Below are positions 1 through 6,504 of a DNA stretch of 7,641 nt, in pieces. Below the pieces are notes generated by a model, which was not told the DNA's origin, ran no database searches, and saw only the letters and a program-made list of their open reading frames with translations. The first letter of the stretch is position 1; every line of letters begins with the position of its first letter. This DNA comes from Cyanothece sp. UBA12306 (GTDB lineage: Bacteria; Cyanobacteriota; Cyanobacteriia; Cyanobacteriales; Microcystaceae): positions 1 through 7,641 of the forward strand of contig DLXW01000113.1 in the NCBI GenBank assembly GCA_003448685.1. Direction: 5' to 3'. Position numbers and translations under genes: made by a program.

Positions 1-170
1 CCCCTATCTCAACTTGAGTCTAGTTGTCACCCCGTGGGTATTAGAAGTCTTTAAGTAGGCCAAGGCTTTTAATTATTTGAATTAAATGTTAAAATCAAAC
101 GAATAAGACTGATGACAGAAGATTTTAGTGATAGAATGCCGATGAATTACAGCTTATGCCTGTGGACTAA

Positions 171-186
171 AAGAGGGCAACCTCTT
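171..186 (+). other. small stem-loop with GCAA tetraloop
   Basis: AAGAGG (171-176) pairs perfectly with CCTCTT (181-186) around the loop GCAA, a GNRA-type tetraloop that stabilises RNA hairpins. No U-run follows, so it is not a classical terminator. It lies about 140 bp upstream of the topA start, so it could sit in a long 5' leader or in a small RNA. It could also be chance, since stems of 6 bp are not rare. Confidence 0.3.
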
Positions 187-232
187 GGAATAAAGCAGTA
201 ATTGAACAGCAATTCCGTAATTCCGTCTAGCA

Positions 233-263
233 TTGTGTAGATTTAATCAAGCACAATTATAAA
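233..263 (+). promoter_or_regulatory. possible topA promoter
   Basis: A TATAAA hexamer at 258-263 could serve as a -10 element. TTGTGT at 233-238, 19 bp upstream, is a poor to moderate match to a -35 element. The predicted start would give a leader of roughly 50 nt before the topA ATG at 323. This is pattern matching in AT-rich DNA only. Confidence 0.25.
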
Positions 264-322
264 TTCAATTGTTACTCTAAGAATTATCTGCTAAAGTTTG
301 CTCAGATTTAGTTTGAACTATC

Positions 323-2992
323 ATGCCAACGCTTGTTATCGTTGAATCCCCTACTAAAGCTCGTACCATTAGAAATTATCTACCCAAAGGGTATCGCGTT
401 GAGGCATCTATGGGCCATGTGCGGGACTTGCCCGCCTCAGCTGAAGAGGTTCCGGCGGCTTATAAAGATAAAAATTGGTCAAATTTAGGGATTAACATCG
501 AGAATAATTTTGAACCCCTTTACGTTATACCTAAAAGTAAGAAAAAAGTCGTTCAAGAATTGAAATCCGCTCTAAAAGAGGCTGATGAACTTATTTTAGC
601 GACTGACGAAGACCGTGAAGGGGAAAGCATCAGTTGGCATTTGATGGAATTACTCAAACCAAAAGTTCCTATCAAAAGGATGGTATTCCATGAAATTACC
701 CGCGAAGCCATTAACGAAGCTTTAAAGAATTGTCGCAATATTGACGATAACTTAGTACATGCCCAGGAAACTCGGCGTATTTTAGATCGTTTGGTCGGTT
801 ATACCGTTTCTCCCTTACTCTGGAAAAAAATTGCCCGTGGACTCTCCGCCGGAAGAGTTCAGTCTGTGGCAGTACGTCTGTTGGTTCAAAGAGAACGGGA
901 ACGTCGAGCTTTTCAATCTGGTGGCTATTGGGATCTCAAGGCCCTTTTGGAAAAAGAGCAAAACTCCTTTGAAGCCAAATTAATCACCCTAGCAGACAAA
1001 AAAGTCGCCCAAGGTAGCGATTTTGACCCTAATACTGGAAAAATTGCTAAAGGAAGACAAGTTGTTCTACTCAATGAGTCAGAAGCTAATACCTTAAAAG
1101 AAAGGTTAGATGGTAAAACCTGGACAGTTAGCAAAACCGAAGAAAAACCCACTGTTCGCAAACCGGCTCCTCCCTTCACCACCTCGACGCTACAGCAGGA
1201 ATCTAACAGAAAATTAGGTATTTCTGCGAGGGATACCATGCGTATTGCTCAAAAACTTTATGAAGAAGGTTATATTACCTATATGCGGACAGATTCTGTC
1301 CATTTGTCCGATCAGGCGATTACGGCGGCCAGGGATTGTGTCAAGCAAAAATATGGGCAAGAATATTTAAGTCCTAAACCCCGCCAATACACTACTAAAA
1401 GTAAAGGAGCGCAAGAAGCCCATGAAGCCATTCGTCCTGCGGGCAATGAGTTTCGTATACCCCAGGAAACGGGCTTATCGAGCAATGAATTTGCTCTGTA
1501 CGATCTGATCTGGAAGCGGACAGTAGCTTGTCAGATGGCCAATGCTCGCTTAACCCAAATTATTGTTAATTTAACGGTGGAAGATGCCGGATTTCGTTCT
1601 TCGGGCAAAAGAATTGATTTTCCTGGATTTTTTCGCGCTTATGTGGAAGGTTCAGATGATCCCGAAGCAGCTTTAGAAAACCAAGAATTAATATTACCCC
1701 CTTTACAAGAGGGAGATCATCCTCTGTGTCAACAATTAGATGTATTAGGACACGAAACCCAGCCCCCAGGCCGTTATACAGAAGCTTCTTTAGTAAAAAC
1801 CCTCGAAAGCGAAGGGGTTGGCCGTCCCAGTACCTATGCGAGCATTATTGGGACAATTATTGATCGCGGTTATGCTCAAATGCGTAGTAAGGCTTTAATT
1901 CCTACATTTACAGCCTTTGCAGTTGTGAGTCTTTTAGAAGGACATTTTCCCGACTTAGTAGACACAAAATTTACTTCTAAAATGGAACAAACCCTCGATG
2001 AAATTGCTACGGGAGAGGCTCAATGGTTACCTTATCTACAAAATTTTTATCTAGGAGATCAGGGGTTAGATACCCAAGTTAAAGTGGGAATTGAAAAAAT
2101 TGATCCTGGAGAAGCTAGAGCGGTTAATTTAGAAAATTTAGAAGCCAAGGTTAAAATTGGCAAGTTTGGACCCTATGTCGAGGTTAATCAGGGAGAAGAA
2201 GTAGTTACTGCTTCGATTCCCGCAGATTTAACCCCTGCGGATCTTAATCCTGAACAGGTTGCCACTATTGTTAAACAAAAAATCGAAGGACCCGAACAAT
2301 TAGGGGTTCATCCCGAAACTGGAGAAGGAATTTTTATATTAACGGGGACTTATGGTCCCTATGTTCAGTTGGGAGAAGTCAGCGAAGACAATAAGAAACC
2401 GAAACGGACTTCTCTACCCAAGAAAATGAAACCTGAAGACGTAACCATCGATATTGCTGTAGGATTGTTATCTCTTCCTCGTTTGTTGGGAACTCACCCC
2501 GAAACGGGAGCAAAAATCAAGGCTAGTTTAGGCCGTTTTGGTCCTTATGTAGTGCATGATCAAGGAAAAGAAGGCAAGGATTATCGTTCTCTCAAAGCCG
2601 AAGATGATATTTTAACGGTTAATCTAGAAAGAGCTTTGGAATTATTAGCTCAACCGAAAAAGAGTCGAGGAGGAGGTCGAGGTACCAAGAAACCTTTACG
2701 GGAATTAGGGGTTCATCCTGAAGATAACGAACCTGTTAATATTTATGAAGGTCCCTATGGCATTTATGTCAAACACGGGAAAGTCAATGCTGGACTTCCT
2801 GAAGGGGAAACAACAGAAAGTTTGAGTCTAGAAACAGCTTTAGAATTATTAGCTGCTAAGGCTGCAACAAAGAAAAAAACAACCCGCAAATCAACTAAAA
2901 CCAAAGCTAAAACTACTACTAAAACTAAGACTGCAACTAAAACTAAAACTACCAGTAAGCGCAGTAAAAAAAGCAACAGTCAAGCTGAATAA
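323..2992 (+). CDS. topA: DNA topoisomerase I (type IA), omega protein
   Basis: This 889-residue enzyme relaxes negative supercoils by cutting one DNA strand through a 5'-phosphotyrosine link and passing the other strand. The TOPRIM domain is at the N-terminus, with VIVESPTKA (residues 5-13, Glu8) and DEDREGE (95-101, acidic residues Asp95, Asp97, Glu99) for magnesium binding. The catalytic tyrosine is Tyr320 in YITYMRTDS, followed by Arg322. EAHEAIRP (365-372) and GVGRPSTYA (498-506) are further type IA signatures. From about 610 to 845 there are four C-terminal repeats of the LG.HPETG...GPYV type. A basic Lys/Thr tail (846-889) ends the protein. There is no tetracysteine zinc finger, unlike E. 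coli TopA. The start fits because [10 protein letters not shown] places the TOPRIM motif at the usual distance from the N-terminus. The gene stands alone on its strand apart from the methyltransferase remnant 69 bp downstream. Confidence 0.97.
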   Translation: MPTLVIVESPTKARTIRNYLPKGYRVEASMGHVRDLPASAEEVPAAYKDKNWSNLGINIENNFEPLYVIPKSKKKVVQELKSALKEADELILATDEDREGESISWHLMELLKPKVPIKRMVFHEITREAINEALKNCRNIDDNLVHAQETRRILDRLVGYTVSPLLWKKIARGLSAGRVQSVAVRLLVQRERERRAFQSGGYWDLKALLEKEQNSFEAKLITLADKKVAQGSDFDPNTGKIAKGRQVVLLNESEANTLKERLDGKTWTVSKTEEKPTVRKPAPPFTTSTLQQESNRKLGISARDTMRIAQKLYEEGYITYMRTDSVHLSDQAITAARDCVKQKYGQEYLSPKPRQYTTKSKGAQEAHEAIRPAGNEFRIPQETGLSSNEFALYDLIWKRTVACQMANARLTQIIVNLTVEDAGFRSSGKRIDFPGFFRAYVEGSDDPEAALENQELILPPLQEGDHPLCQQLDVLGHETQPPGRYTEASLVKTLESEGVGRPSTYASIIGTIIDRGYAQMRSKALIPTFTAFAVVSLLEGHFPDLVDTKFTSKMEQTLDEIATGEAQWLPYLQNFYLGDQGLDTQVKVGIEKIDPGEARAVNLENLEAKVKIGKFGPYVEVNQGEEVVTASIPADLTPADLNPEQVATIVKQKIEGPEQLGVHPETGEGIFILTGTYGPYVQLGEVSEDNKKPKRTSLPKKMKPEDVTIDIAVGLLSLPRLLGTHPETGAKIKASLGRFGPYVVHDQGKEGKDYRSLKAEDDILTVNLERALELLAQPKKSRGGGRGTKKPLRELGVHPEDNEPVNIYEGPYGIYVKHGKVNAGLPEGETTESLSLETALELLAAKAATKKKTTRKSTKTKAKTTTKTKTATKTKTTSKRSKKSNSQAE
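2870..2971 (+). repeat. Lys/Thr codon microrepeat in the topA tail
   Basis: Codons 850-883 of topA consist almost entirely of AAA/AAG and ACT/ACC, giving imperfect repeats of ACTAAA and AAAACT. The encoded tail is Lys/Thr-rich with a few Ser, Arg and Ala residues. Such tracts can change length by slippage. The tail is probably flexible and binds DNA non-specifically, standing in for other C-terminal DNA-binding modules; that role is inferred from charge alone. Confidence 0.7.
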
Positions 2993-3061
2993 TTTAATTT
3001 CTGTTCAAAACCTAAAAACCTGTTACACCACCCAAAATTTTTCATTATTACACTTCAAGTT

Positions 3062-3394
3062 ATGCAGTTCACTTCTAATATTGAATCTTTTATTCCTTCG
3101 CCTGAAAATTTAACTAAGTTATCTTACGAGGCATTTCAAAATAGTAAAAGTATTTTTAGTCGGGTAACTAAACCTGGAGGAATATTTATTATTTGTGATT
3201 CAATGCAAGAGGATGATTCTCCCGAATTGCAGACAATGATGAGTAATTTTCCTCTTCTTTTCCATGAACCGTATTATAAGCATTATACTACTGATAATTT
3301 AGTTGAGCGTCTTGCTAAAGTTGGTTTTGAAAATATTAAAATCCAAAATCATTTTGTTAGTAAATATTGGATAGCAAACAAACCACAAAATTAA
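3062..3394 (+). pseudogene. C-terminal remnant of a class I SAM-dependent methyltransferase
   Basis: The reading frame encodes 110 residues. From about residue 35 (RVTKPGGIFIICDS) to the end it looks like the C-terminal third of a cyanobacterial class I methyltransferase: the post-motif III KPGG turn and strand, FHEPYYKHYTTDNLVERL, then the final strands ending KYWIANKP. The N-terminal SAM-binding half is absent, including the glycine-rich motif I and its acidic partner. I found no trace of it in the other frames of the 69 bp between topA and this ORF. The first 30 or so residues match nothing I recognise. The ATG has no visible ribosome binding site. The frame is the same as that of topA and is open from the topA stop codon onward. 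A truncated, inactive gene is most likely; a short expressed protein cannot be excluded. Confidence 0.6.
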
Positions 3395-3413
3395 CTTCCA
3401 TGATAATAAATAA

Positions 3414-3438
3414 ACAGACAGGCTAATTGCCTGTCTGT
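3414..3438 (-). terminator. terminator of the petC-petA operon
   Basis: ACAGACAGGC (3414-3423) pairs perfectly with GCCTGTCTGT (3429-3438), a 10-bp stem with a 5-nt loop. On the minus strand the hairpin is followed by a T-rich run (TTTATTTATTAT), as expected for an intrinsic terminator about 30 bp past the petA stop codon. On the plus strand only GTTTT follows a few bases later, so it may also weakly stop transcripts coming from the topA side. Confidence 0.75.
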
Positions 3439-3467
3439 CAAGAGTTTTCAACAAATTTTAAGAAAGC

Positions 3468-4454
3468 CTAGAAATTCATTTCAGCAGCTTGAACTCGTTC
3501 GACCTGTTTTTTCTTAATGACTAATAGAATTTGCACTAACATAATGCCAGCTAAGAATACCATTAACCATTTGATTCGAGTCGGACTTTGTAGTACAACT
3601 TCCGTGTCTTTCTGACCAAAACCACCCACATTCGGGTTATCAGTCAGGAGTTCTCCAGCAGCTATTTGTTGACCTGTACTAACAACTAATTCAGGGCCTG
3701 GAGGAATAGTTTCCACCACGTCTCCATCAGCATTGGTTAGGGTAACACTGTAACCACCATCATCATTTTTAACAATATCGGTTACAGTTCCTGGAACAGA
3801 AGCTTTAAAAGCGTTGTTATTGCTTAGTTGTCCCGTAGGATATACTTGACCTCGGCCTCGATTAGCTCCTAAATGAACCGCATATTTACCAAATTCAATG
3901 GATTTATCGGTAGCAGGATCAGGAGATAACACAGGGAAAACAATCTCTTGATATTGCTCTCCAGGTAAAGGTCCAACGATGACCACATTTTCTTGATCTT
4001 CGCTGTAAGGTTGGAAGTAAACTCCCTCAACCTTTTCTTGCATTTCTTCAGGAATGCGATCTTCGGGAGCAATTTTGAAGCCTTCGGGTAACATGAGGAC
4101 AGCCCCCACATTTAAACCACCTTTAGAACCATCTCCTAGAACTTGTTGGGAGTCGAGATCATAAGGAATTTTGACCACTGCTTCAAAAACAGTATCGGGC
4201 AATACTGACTGGGGAATTTCCACCTCAGCATCTTTCTGTGCTAAATGGCAGTTAGCACAAACAATACGTCCAGTTGCTTCCCTAGGAGTTGCTGGGGCAG
4301 TTTCTTGGGCCCAAAACGGATAAGCAACTGCTGCTTGAGGCAAGACAAGATCATTAACTACATAAAGGGTAAAAGTGGCAAAAGCTACCAGGATGATCCG
4401 CACTGTTAGCTGTTTACTCGCTTGCCAAATTTCCGAGACATCGGGTGTTCTCAT
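3468..4454 (-). CDS. petA: cytochrome f, cytochrome b6f complex
   Basis: Cytochrome f carries electrons from the Rieske protein to plastocyanin or cytochrome c6 on the lumenal side of the thylakoid. The 328-residue precursor starts [10 protein letters not shown], has a hydrophobic signal segment (about 18-43) and a cleavage site after AVA (residue 44). The mature chain begins Tyr45-Pro-Phe-Trp; in this family the free amino group of that tyrosine is an axial haem ligand. The haem c site is CANCH (66-70), with His70 as the other ligand. The large lumenal domain is followed by a membrane anchor (about 296-313) and a short stromal tail starting KKKQVERVQ. The length equals the Synechocystis precursor as I remember it. 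The start at 4454 is chosen over an in-frame ATG at 4607. The longer form would add 51 residues encoded inside petC, and 4454 is the only ATG in the 64-bp gap after petC. A weak GAGTGG (4467-4472) lies 12 nt upstream. Confidence 0.96.
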   Translation of the reverse strand: MRTPDVSEIWQASKQLTVRIILVAFATFTLYVVNDLVLPQAAVAYPFWAQETAPATPREATGRIVCANCHLAQKDAEVEIPQSVLPDTVFEAVVKIPYDLDSQQVLGDGSKGGLNVGAVLMLPEGFKIAPEDRIPEEMQEKVEGVYFQPYSEDQENVVIVGPLPGEQYQEIVFPVLSPDPATDKSIEFGKYAVHLGANRGRGQVYPTGQLSNNNAFKASVPGTVTDIVKNDDGGYSVTLTNADGDVVETIPPGPELVVSTGQQIAAGELLTDNPNVGGFGQKDTEVVLQSPTRIKWLMVFLAGIMLVQILLVIKKKQVERVQAAEMNF

Positions 4455-4518
4455 TGTTAAATCAAACCACTCAAATCTTAAACGTTGACGTAACCAAGGA
4501 TCGATAAATTCCAACAAA

Positions 4519-5061
4519 TTATGACCACCAGGGGTCTTCATCAGTGCGAAAGTCAGTTTCTGTCCAAGTAGTGAAAACAACTTTGTCATCTTCGCTAACA
4601 TTGGCATGGGCTAACGCGAGGGATAAGGGAGCCGGTCCACGGACTACCTTACCTTCAGCATTATATTGTGAACCGTGACAAGGACAGATGAATTTGTCTT
4701 CGCTGGCGTTCCAGGGAACCACACAACCCAAATGGGTACAAACTGCATTGATTCCATAATCAGCCAAGGTTTGATCCCCTTTAACCACGAGATAGGTGGG
4801 ATCTCCTTTTAACCCTTGGGCTAAAACGCGATCGCCCGCGCTATGGCTGCCTAAAAATTCACTCACGATCACATCGTTACCTAGGGCATCTTTAGCGGTG
4901 ACACCACCACCGGCCCCACCACTCGAAGGGGGAATGAAATATTTAACCACAGGATACAATGCTCCAGCTGCTACGCCAGTAATTGTTCCAAAGGTTAATA
5001 AATTCATGAATTGGCGACGTCCCATATCGGGGACATCGGACGAACCAGATACTTGAGTCAT
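4519..5061 (-). CDS. petC: Rieske iron-sulfur protein, cytochrome b6f complex
   Basis: This 180-residue protein takes electrons from plastoquinol and passes them to cytochrome f. It starts [10 protein letters not shown], then has a twin-arginine sequence (GRRQFMN, 14-20) leading into the membrane anchor (about 20-42). A glycine-rich hinge follows (48-53), which lets the head domain move. The 2Fe-2S site is CTHLGC (108-113) and CPCHGS (126-131): ligands Cys108, His110, Cys126 and His129, with Cys113-Cys128 forming the disulfide. The end FRTDEDPWW is typical of cyanobacterial PetC. A TTG two codons upstream (5067) would give 182 residues, but the ATG at 5061 matches the family N-terminus. Only a weak GATTGG precedes it. 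petA follows on the same strand after 64 bp with no terminator between, so the two form an operon. Confidence 0.97.
   Translation of the reverse strand: MTQVSGSSDVPDMGRRQFMNLLTFGTITGVAAGALYPVVKYFIPPSSGGAGGGVTAKDALGNDVIVSEFLGSHSAGDRVLAQGLKGDPTYLVVKGDQTLADYGINAVCTHLGCVVPWNASEDKFICPCHGSQYNAEGKVVRGPAPLSLALAHANVSEDDKVVFTTWTETDFRTDEDPWWS
4828..4835. repeat. HIP1 octamer inside petC
   Basis: GCGATCGC, the highly iterated palindrome common in many cyanobacterial genomes. Here it lies within the petC coding sequence. Confidence 0.7.
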
Positions 5062-5093
5062 AACCAATCATTTATTTGTTTACGTTTGTCAAT

Positions 5094-5118
5094 GCTTCTG
5101 AGGTTAAGAGTCAGAAGC
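5094..5118 (-). promoter_or_regulatory. stem-loop in the petC leader
   Basis: GCTTCTGA (5094-5101) and TCAGAAGC (5111-5118) are perfect reverse complements separated by 9 nt. The element lies 32 bp upstream of the petC ATG. If the promoter proposed at 5125-5155 is right, the petCA transcript would begin at or next to position 5118, with this hairpin at its extreme 5' end. Such 5'-terminal stems can protect mRNA from decay. Alternatively it is a dyad operator for a regulator. The pairing is seen directly; the role is inferred. Confidence 0.5.
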
Positions 5119-5124
5119 TACTCG

Positions 5125-5155
5125 TCTATACTGCTTAGAAAAGGTATAATAGCAA
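5125..5155 (-). promoter_or_regulatory. possible petC-petA promoter
   Basis: Read on the minus strand, TTGCTA (5155-5150) and TATAGA (5130-5125) are separated by 19 bp and resemble a sigma-70 type -35/-10 pair with a long spacer. The expected start is about position 5118, roughly 57 nt before the petC ATG. No experimental support is available from sequence alone. Confidence 0.35.
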
Positions 5156-5343
5156 ACTTTAGCCAATTTTAGGATACTTTGACACTAAGCTTAAGTTGCA
5201 TTGTCTTAATCTTGTGCTAGGTATCCCTTGTTGAAAAAGCAGATTACAAGTCCGTTTTAAATTATCTCAGAAATTCGTCCAGAAAAGTTAATCAGTTTCA
5301 AAAATGGGGAGACAATATAACTTGGTAGTCAATGATCACACTA

Positions 5344-5351
5344 GCGATCGC
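5344..5351. repeat. HIP1 octamer in the petC-yggT gap
   Basis: A second exact GCGATCGC palindrome, supporting cyanobacterial origin. No local function is implied. Confidence 0.7.
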
Positions 5352-5452
5352 CCAGCTTGAAAAAGCTTCTTAATCACCTATGAAGTTTATGAAAATACAC
5401 ATGAAACGAATTTGAGATAAAATCAATTATAACAACGCCAGATCAATTCATT

Positions 5453-5457
5453 AAGGA
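5453..5457 (+). promoter_or_regulatory. ribosome binding site of the yggT-like gene
   Basis: AAGGA lies 13 nt before the ATG at 5471. It is the clearest Shine-Dalgarno sequence in the window and supports that start, though the spacing is longer than ideal. Confidence 0.5.
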
Positions 5458-5470
5458 AAATTGTTTATTT

Positions 5471-5746
5471 ATGAATCCTGCCCTGTTAATTATTGATACC
5501 CTAATCAACTTTATCAACATCTATCTATTGTTGATTTTTGTGAGAATTTTACTTTCTTGGTTTCAAACAGCCGAGTGGGCCTATGGAATCATGTCTTTCC
5601 TCAGTCCTATTACTGATCCTTACCTTAATATTTTCCGATCTATTATCCCTCCGTTGGGAGGTTTAGATCTTTCCCCCATTCTTGCTATTCTTGCTTTACA
5701 ATTTATTTCTTCTATGCTAAACCAAGTTCCTGCTGCAATTATGTAA
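5471..5746 (+). CDS. YggT/YlmG/Ycf19-family membrane protein
   Basis: This 91-residue protein has the two-helix layout of the YggT family. The first membrane segment (about 6-30) ends in YLLLIFVRILLSWF. A loop with DPYLNIFRSIIPP (49-61) and GGLDLSPI (63-70) follows, then a second hydrophobic segment (about 68-88). Family members in cyanobacteria and plastids include YlmG, linked to nucleoid and plastid DNA distribution, and CCB3, one of the factors for covalent haem attachment to cytochrome b6. Sequence reading alone does not tell me which subgroup this is. It is divergent from petC-petA across a 409-bp gap, which fits a cytochrome b6f link but does not prove it. It may share a regulatory region with petC. 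It is convergent with the next gene, with 56 bp between the stop codons. Confidence 0.88.
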   Translation: MNPALLIIDTLINFINIYLLLIFVRILLSWFQTAEWAYGIMSFLSPITDPYLNIFRSIIPPLGGLDLSPILAILALQFISSMLNQVPAAIM

Positions 5747-5778
5747 GCATCGGAACTCTGAATTACCATAGAGTGGAG

Positions 5779-5802
5779 CCTAATTTAGGGGTTCTAAATA
5801 GG
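5779..5802. terminator. possible bidirectional terminator between convergent genes
   Basis: CCTAATTTAG (5779-5788) pairs with CTAAATAGG (5794-5802) in a 9-bp stem with one bulged A and a GGGTT loop. It directly abuts the stop codon of the minus-strand gene and lies 32 bp past the yggT stop. The stem is AT-rich and neither side has a clear T-run, so the call is weak and rests partly on position. Confidence 0.35.
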
Positions 5803-6243
5803 TTAAAAAATTGGGGTAACTTTACTGGTAAAACCAGAAGCTTTAAATTGCTTCAACTTTAAGGGGGTTGGTTGATCTGATGGAACTGTAATTCTCAGTT
5901 CAAACTCGCTAACCCCTGGAGGGACTTCTGAAATTGAACCTACACGACTGCGATTTTGCAATACTGGTTCATTATTAGCATCAAGAATTCGACCAAAAAC
6001 GTCGGCATCATATAAAGTTTTCCCTGATGAATTTTTTGCTTTACCCTTTAAGATATAACAATCGGCTGGTAAGCTTGACCCACCACTGGTAACATTGCCT
6101 TCGGCTAATTCTGGAGGACAGTTTTTATAATCAATATCCAGAATCTTAATAGAAGTTAAGGCTAAAGCTGGAGGAGTTAAAAGCCAACTTGAGAGCCAGA
6201 TTAAACTAGAAATAATAAGAGTTGCAATAGCTCGATATTTCAT
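5803..6243 (-). CDS. exported protein of unknown function, FxLYD-like beta-sandwich
   Basis: From the ATG at 6243 the product is 146 residues. A Sec-type signal peptide is clear: MKYR, a hydrophobic core (about 5-22), then PPALA with cleavage expected after Ala28. The mature part (about 118 residues) has two cysteines (42 and 62) that could form a disulfide. The segment from about 63 to 125 (YILKGKAKNSSGKTLYDADV, then a PPGVSEFELRI strand) resembles the FxLYD type of Ig-like beta-sandwich found in bacterial envelope proteins. I do not recognise a specific function. A GTG at 6279 would add 12 residues; I prefer 6243 because it gives a compact signal peptide, but neither start has a ribosome binding site. 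The gene is convergent with yggT and divergent from the TonB-like gene. Confidence 0.75.
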   Translation of the reverse strand: MKYRAIATLIISSLIWLSSWLLTPPALALTSIKILDIDYKNCPPELAEGNVTSGGSSLPADCYILKGKAKNSSGKTLYDADVFGRILDANNEPVLQNRSRVGSISEVPPGVSEFELRITVPSDQPTPLKLKQFKASGFTSKVTPIF

Positions 6244-6293
6244 ATCACAAGTAAGATATCTAATAATTTTTTTGTCCACCTATTAAAAACTCT

Positions 6294-6338
6294 AACTTGG
6301 CTACCCAGAGGATTTATACTACGGTGAGATAGCAAGTT
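6294..6338. repeat. imperfect inverted repeat between divergent genes
   Basis: AACTTGGCTA (6294-6303) and TAGCAAGTT (6330-6338) pair over 9 bp with one bulged G, around a 26-nt spacer. The spacer holds TTTATA (6313-6318), which is TATAAA on the minus strand and could be the -10 element of the exported-protein gene. The repeat would then flank that promoter like an operator. The remainder of the 261-bp gap (6244-6504) shows only a weak TATAAA (6460-6465) upstream of the TonB-like gene. Confidence 0.25.
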
Positions 6339-6504
6339 GACGCTAATCTTTTGTTCGGCTTGAAGATATTTTAACACAATATGACCTTTGATCTGTCGGT
6401 ATAGGGGGACAGGAGTATCTACAAAGAAAATATTGCTGTCAAAAGAGCATGACTTTTGTTATAAATAACTAAGCACAACTGCGGAACGGAATTTACTAAC
6501 GGTT

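Larger units (their letters stand above)
1..322. other. non-coding leader upstream of topA
   Basis: No gene is supported here. The only reading frame that could be the end of an upstream gene on this strand is positions 2-58: 18 codons ending in TAG, giving a hydrophobic tail (LVVTPWVLEVFK). It is too short to assign and is not called. Structure in the stretch includes an AT-only inverted repeat at 68-74/80-86, a 6-bp stem with a GCAA loop at 171-186, and a tandem 8-mer (AATTCCGT twice) at 211-226. A possible promoter lies at 233-263. No Shine-Dalgarno sequence precedes the topA ATG, which is common in cyanobacteria. Confidence 0.6.
5062..5470. other. intergenic region between divergent petC and yggT
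   Basis: This 409-bp gap holds no supported gene; the longest start-to-stop frames I noticed encode fewer than 15 residues. On the petC side there is a stem-loop (5094-5118) and a promoter-like pair (5125-5155, minus strand). On the yggT side there is an AAGGA ribosome binding site (5453-5457) and AT-rich -10-like hexamers (TAAAAT 5418-5423, TATAAC 5428-5433), neither with a convincing -35 element. A HIP1 octamer lies at 5344-5351 and a short 5-bp hairpin with a GAAA loop at 5354-5367. I see nothing definite between about 5160 and 5340. Confidence 0.6.

Noticed and set aside
2..58. Possible C-terminal end of a gene entering from the left
   Set aside because: Eighteen codons before a stop are too few to distinguish from chance, and the residues match no family I recognise.
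553..1239. Minus-strand open frames of 61 and 104 codons within topA
   Set aside because: They are antisense to conserved topA coding sequence and show no recognisable domain.
2764..2976. Minus-strand frame rich in Leu and Val that looks like a membrane protein
   Set aside because: It is the reverse complement of the Lys/Thr codon repeats of the topA tail; the hydrophobicity follows from that composition.
3869..4111. 80-codon minus-strand frame within petA
   Set aside because: It is a shifted frame inside the well-conserved cytochrome f sequence.
4455..4607. Longer cytochrome f with 51 extra N-terminal residues from an ATG at 4607
   Set aside because: The extension is encoded largely inside petC in another frame, does not resemble a cytochrome f presequence, and would displace the normal signal peptide. 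[10 protein letters not shown] at 4454 matches the family N-terminus and length.
4796..5056. 86-codon plus-strand frame opposite petC
   Set aside because: It is antisense to the Rieske protein, with no family resemblance and no ribosome binding site.
5062..5067. TTG start for petC at 5067
   Set aside because: The ATG two codons downstream gives the usual 180-residue Rieske protein beginning MTQ.
5145..5150. Perfect TATAAT on the plus strand in the petC-yggT gap
   Set aside because: There is no -35 element or extended -10 at the right spacing, and the nearest plus-strand gene starts more than 300 bp away.
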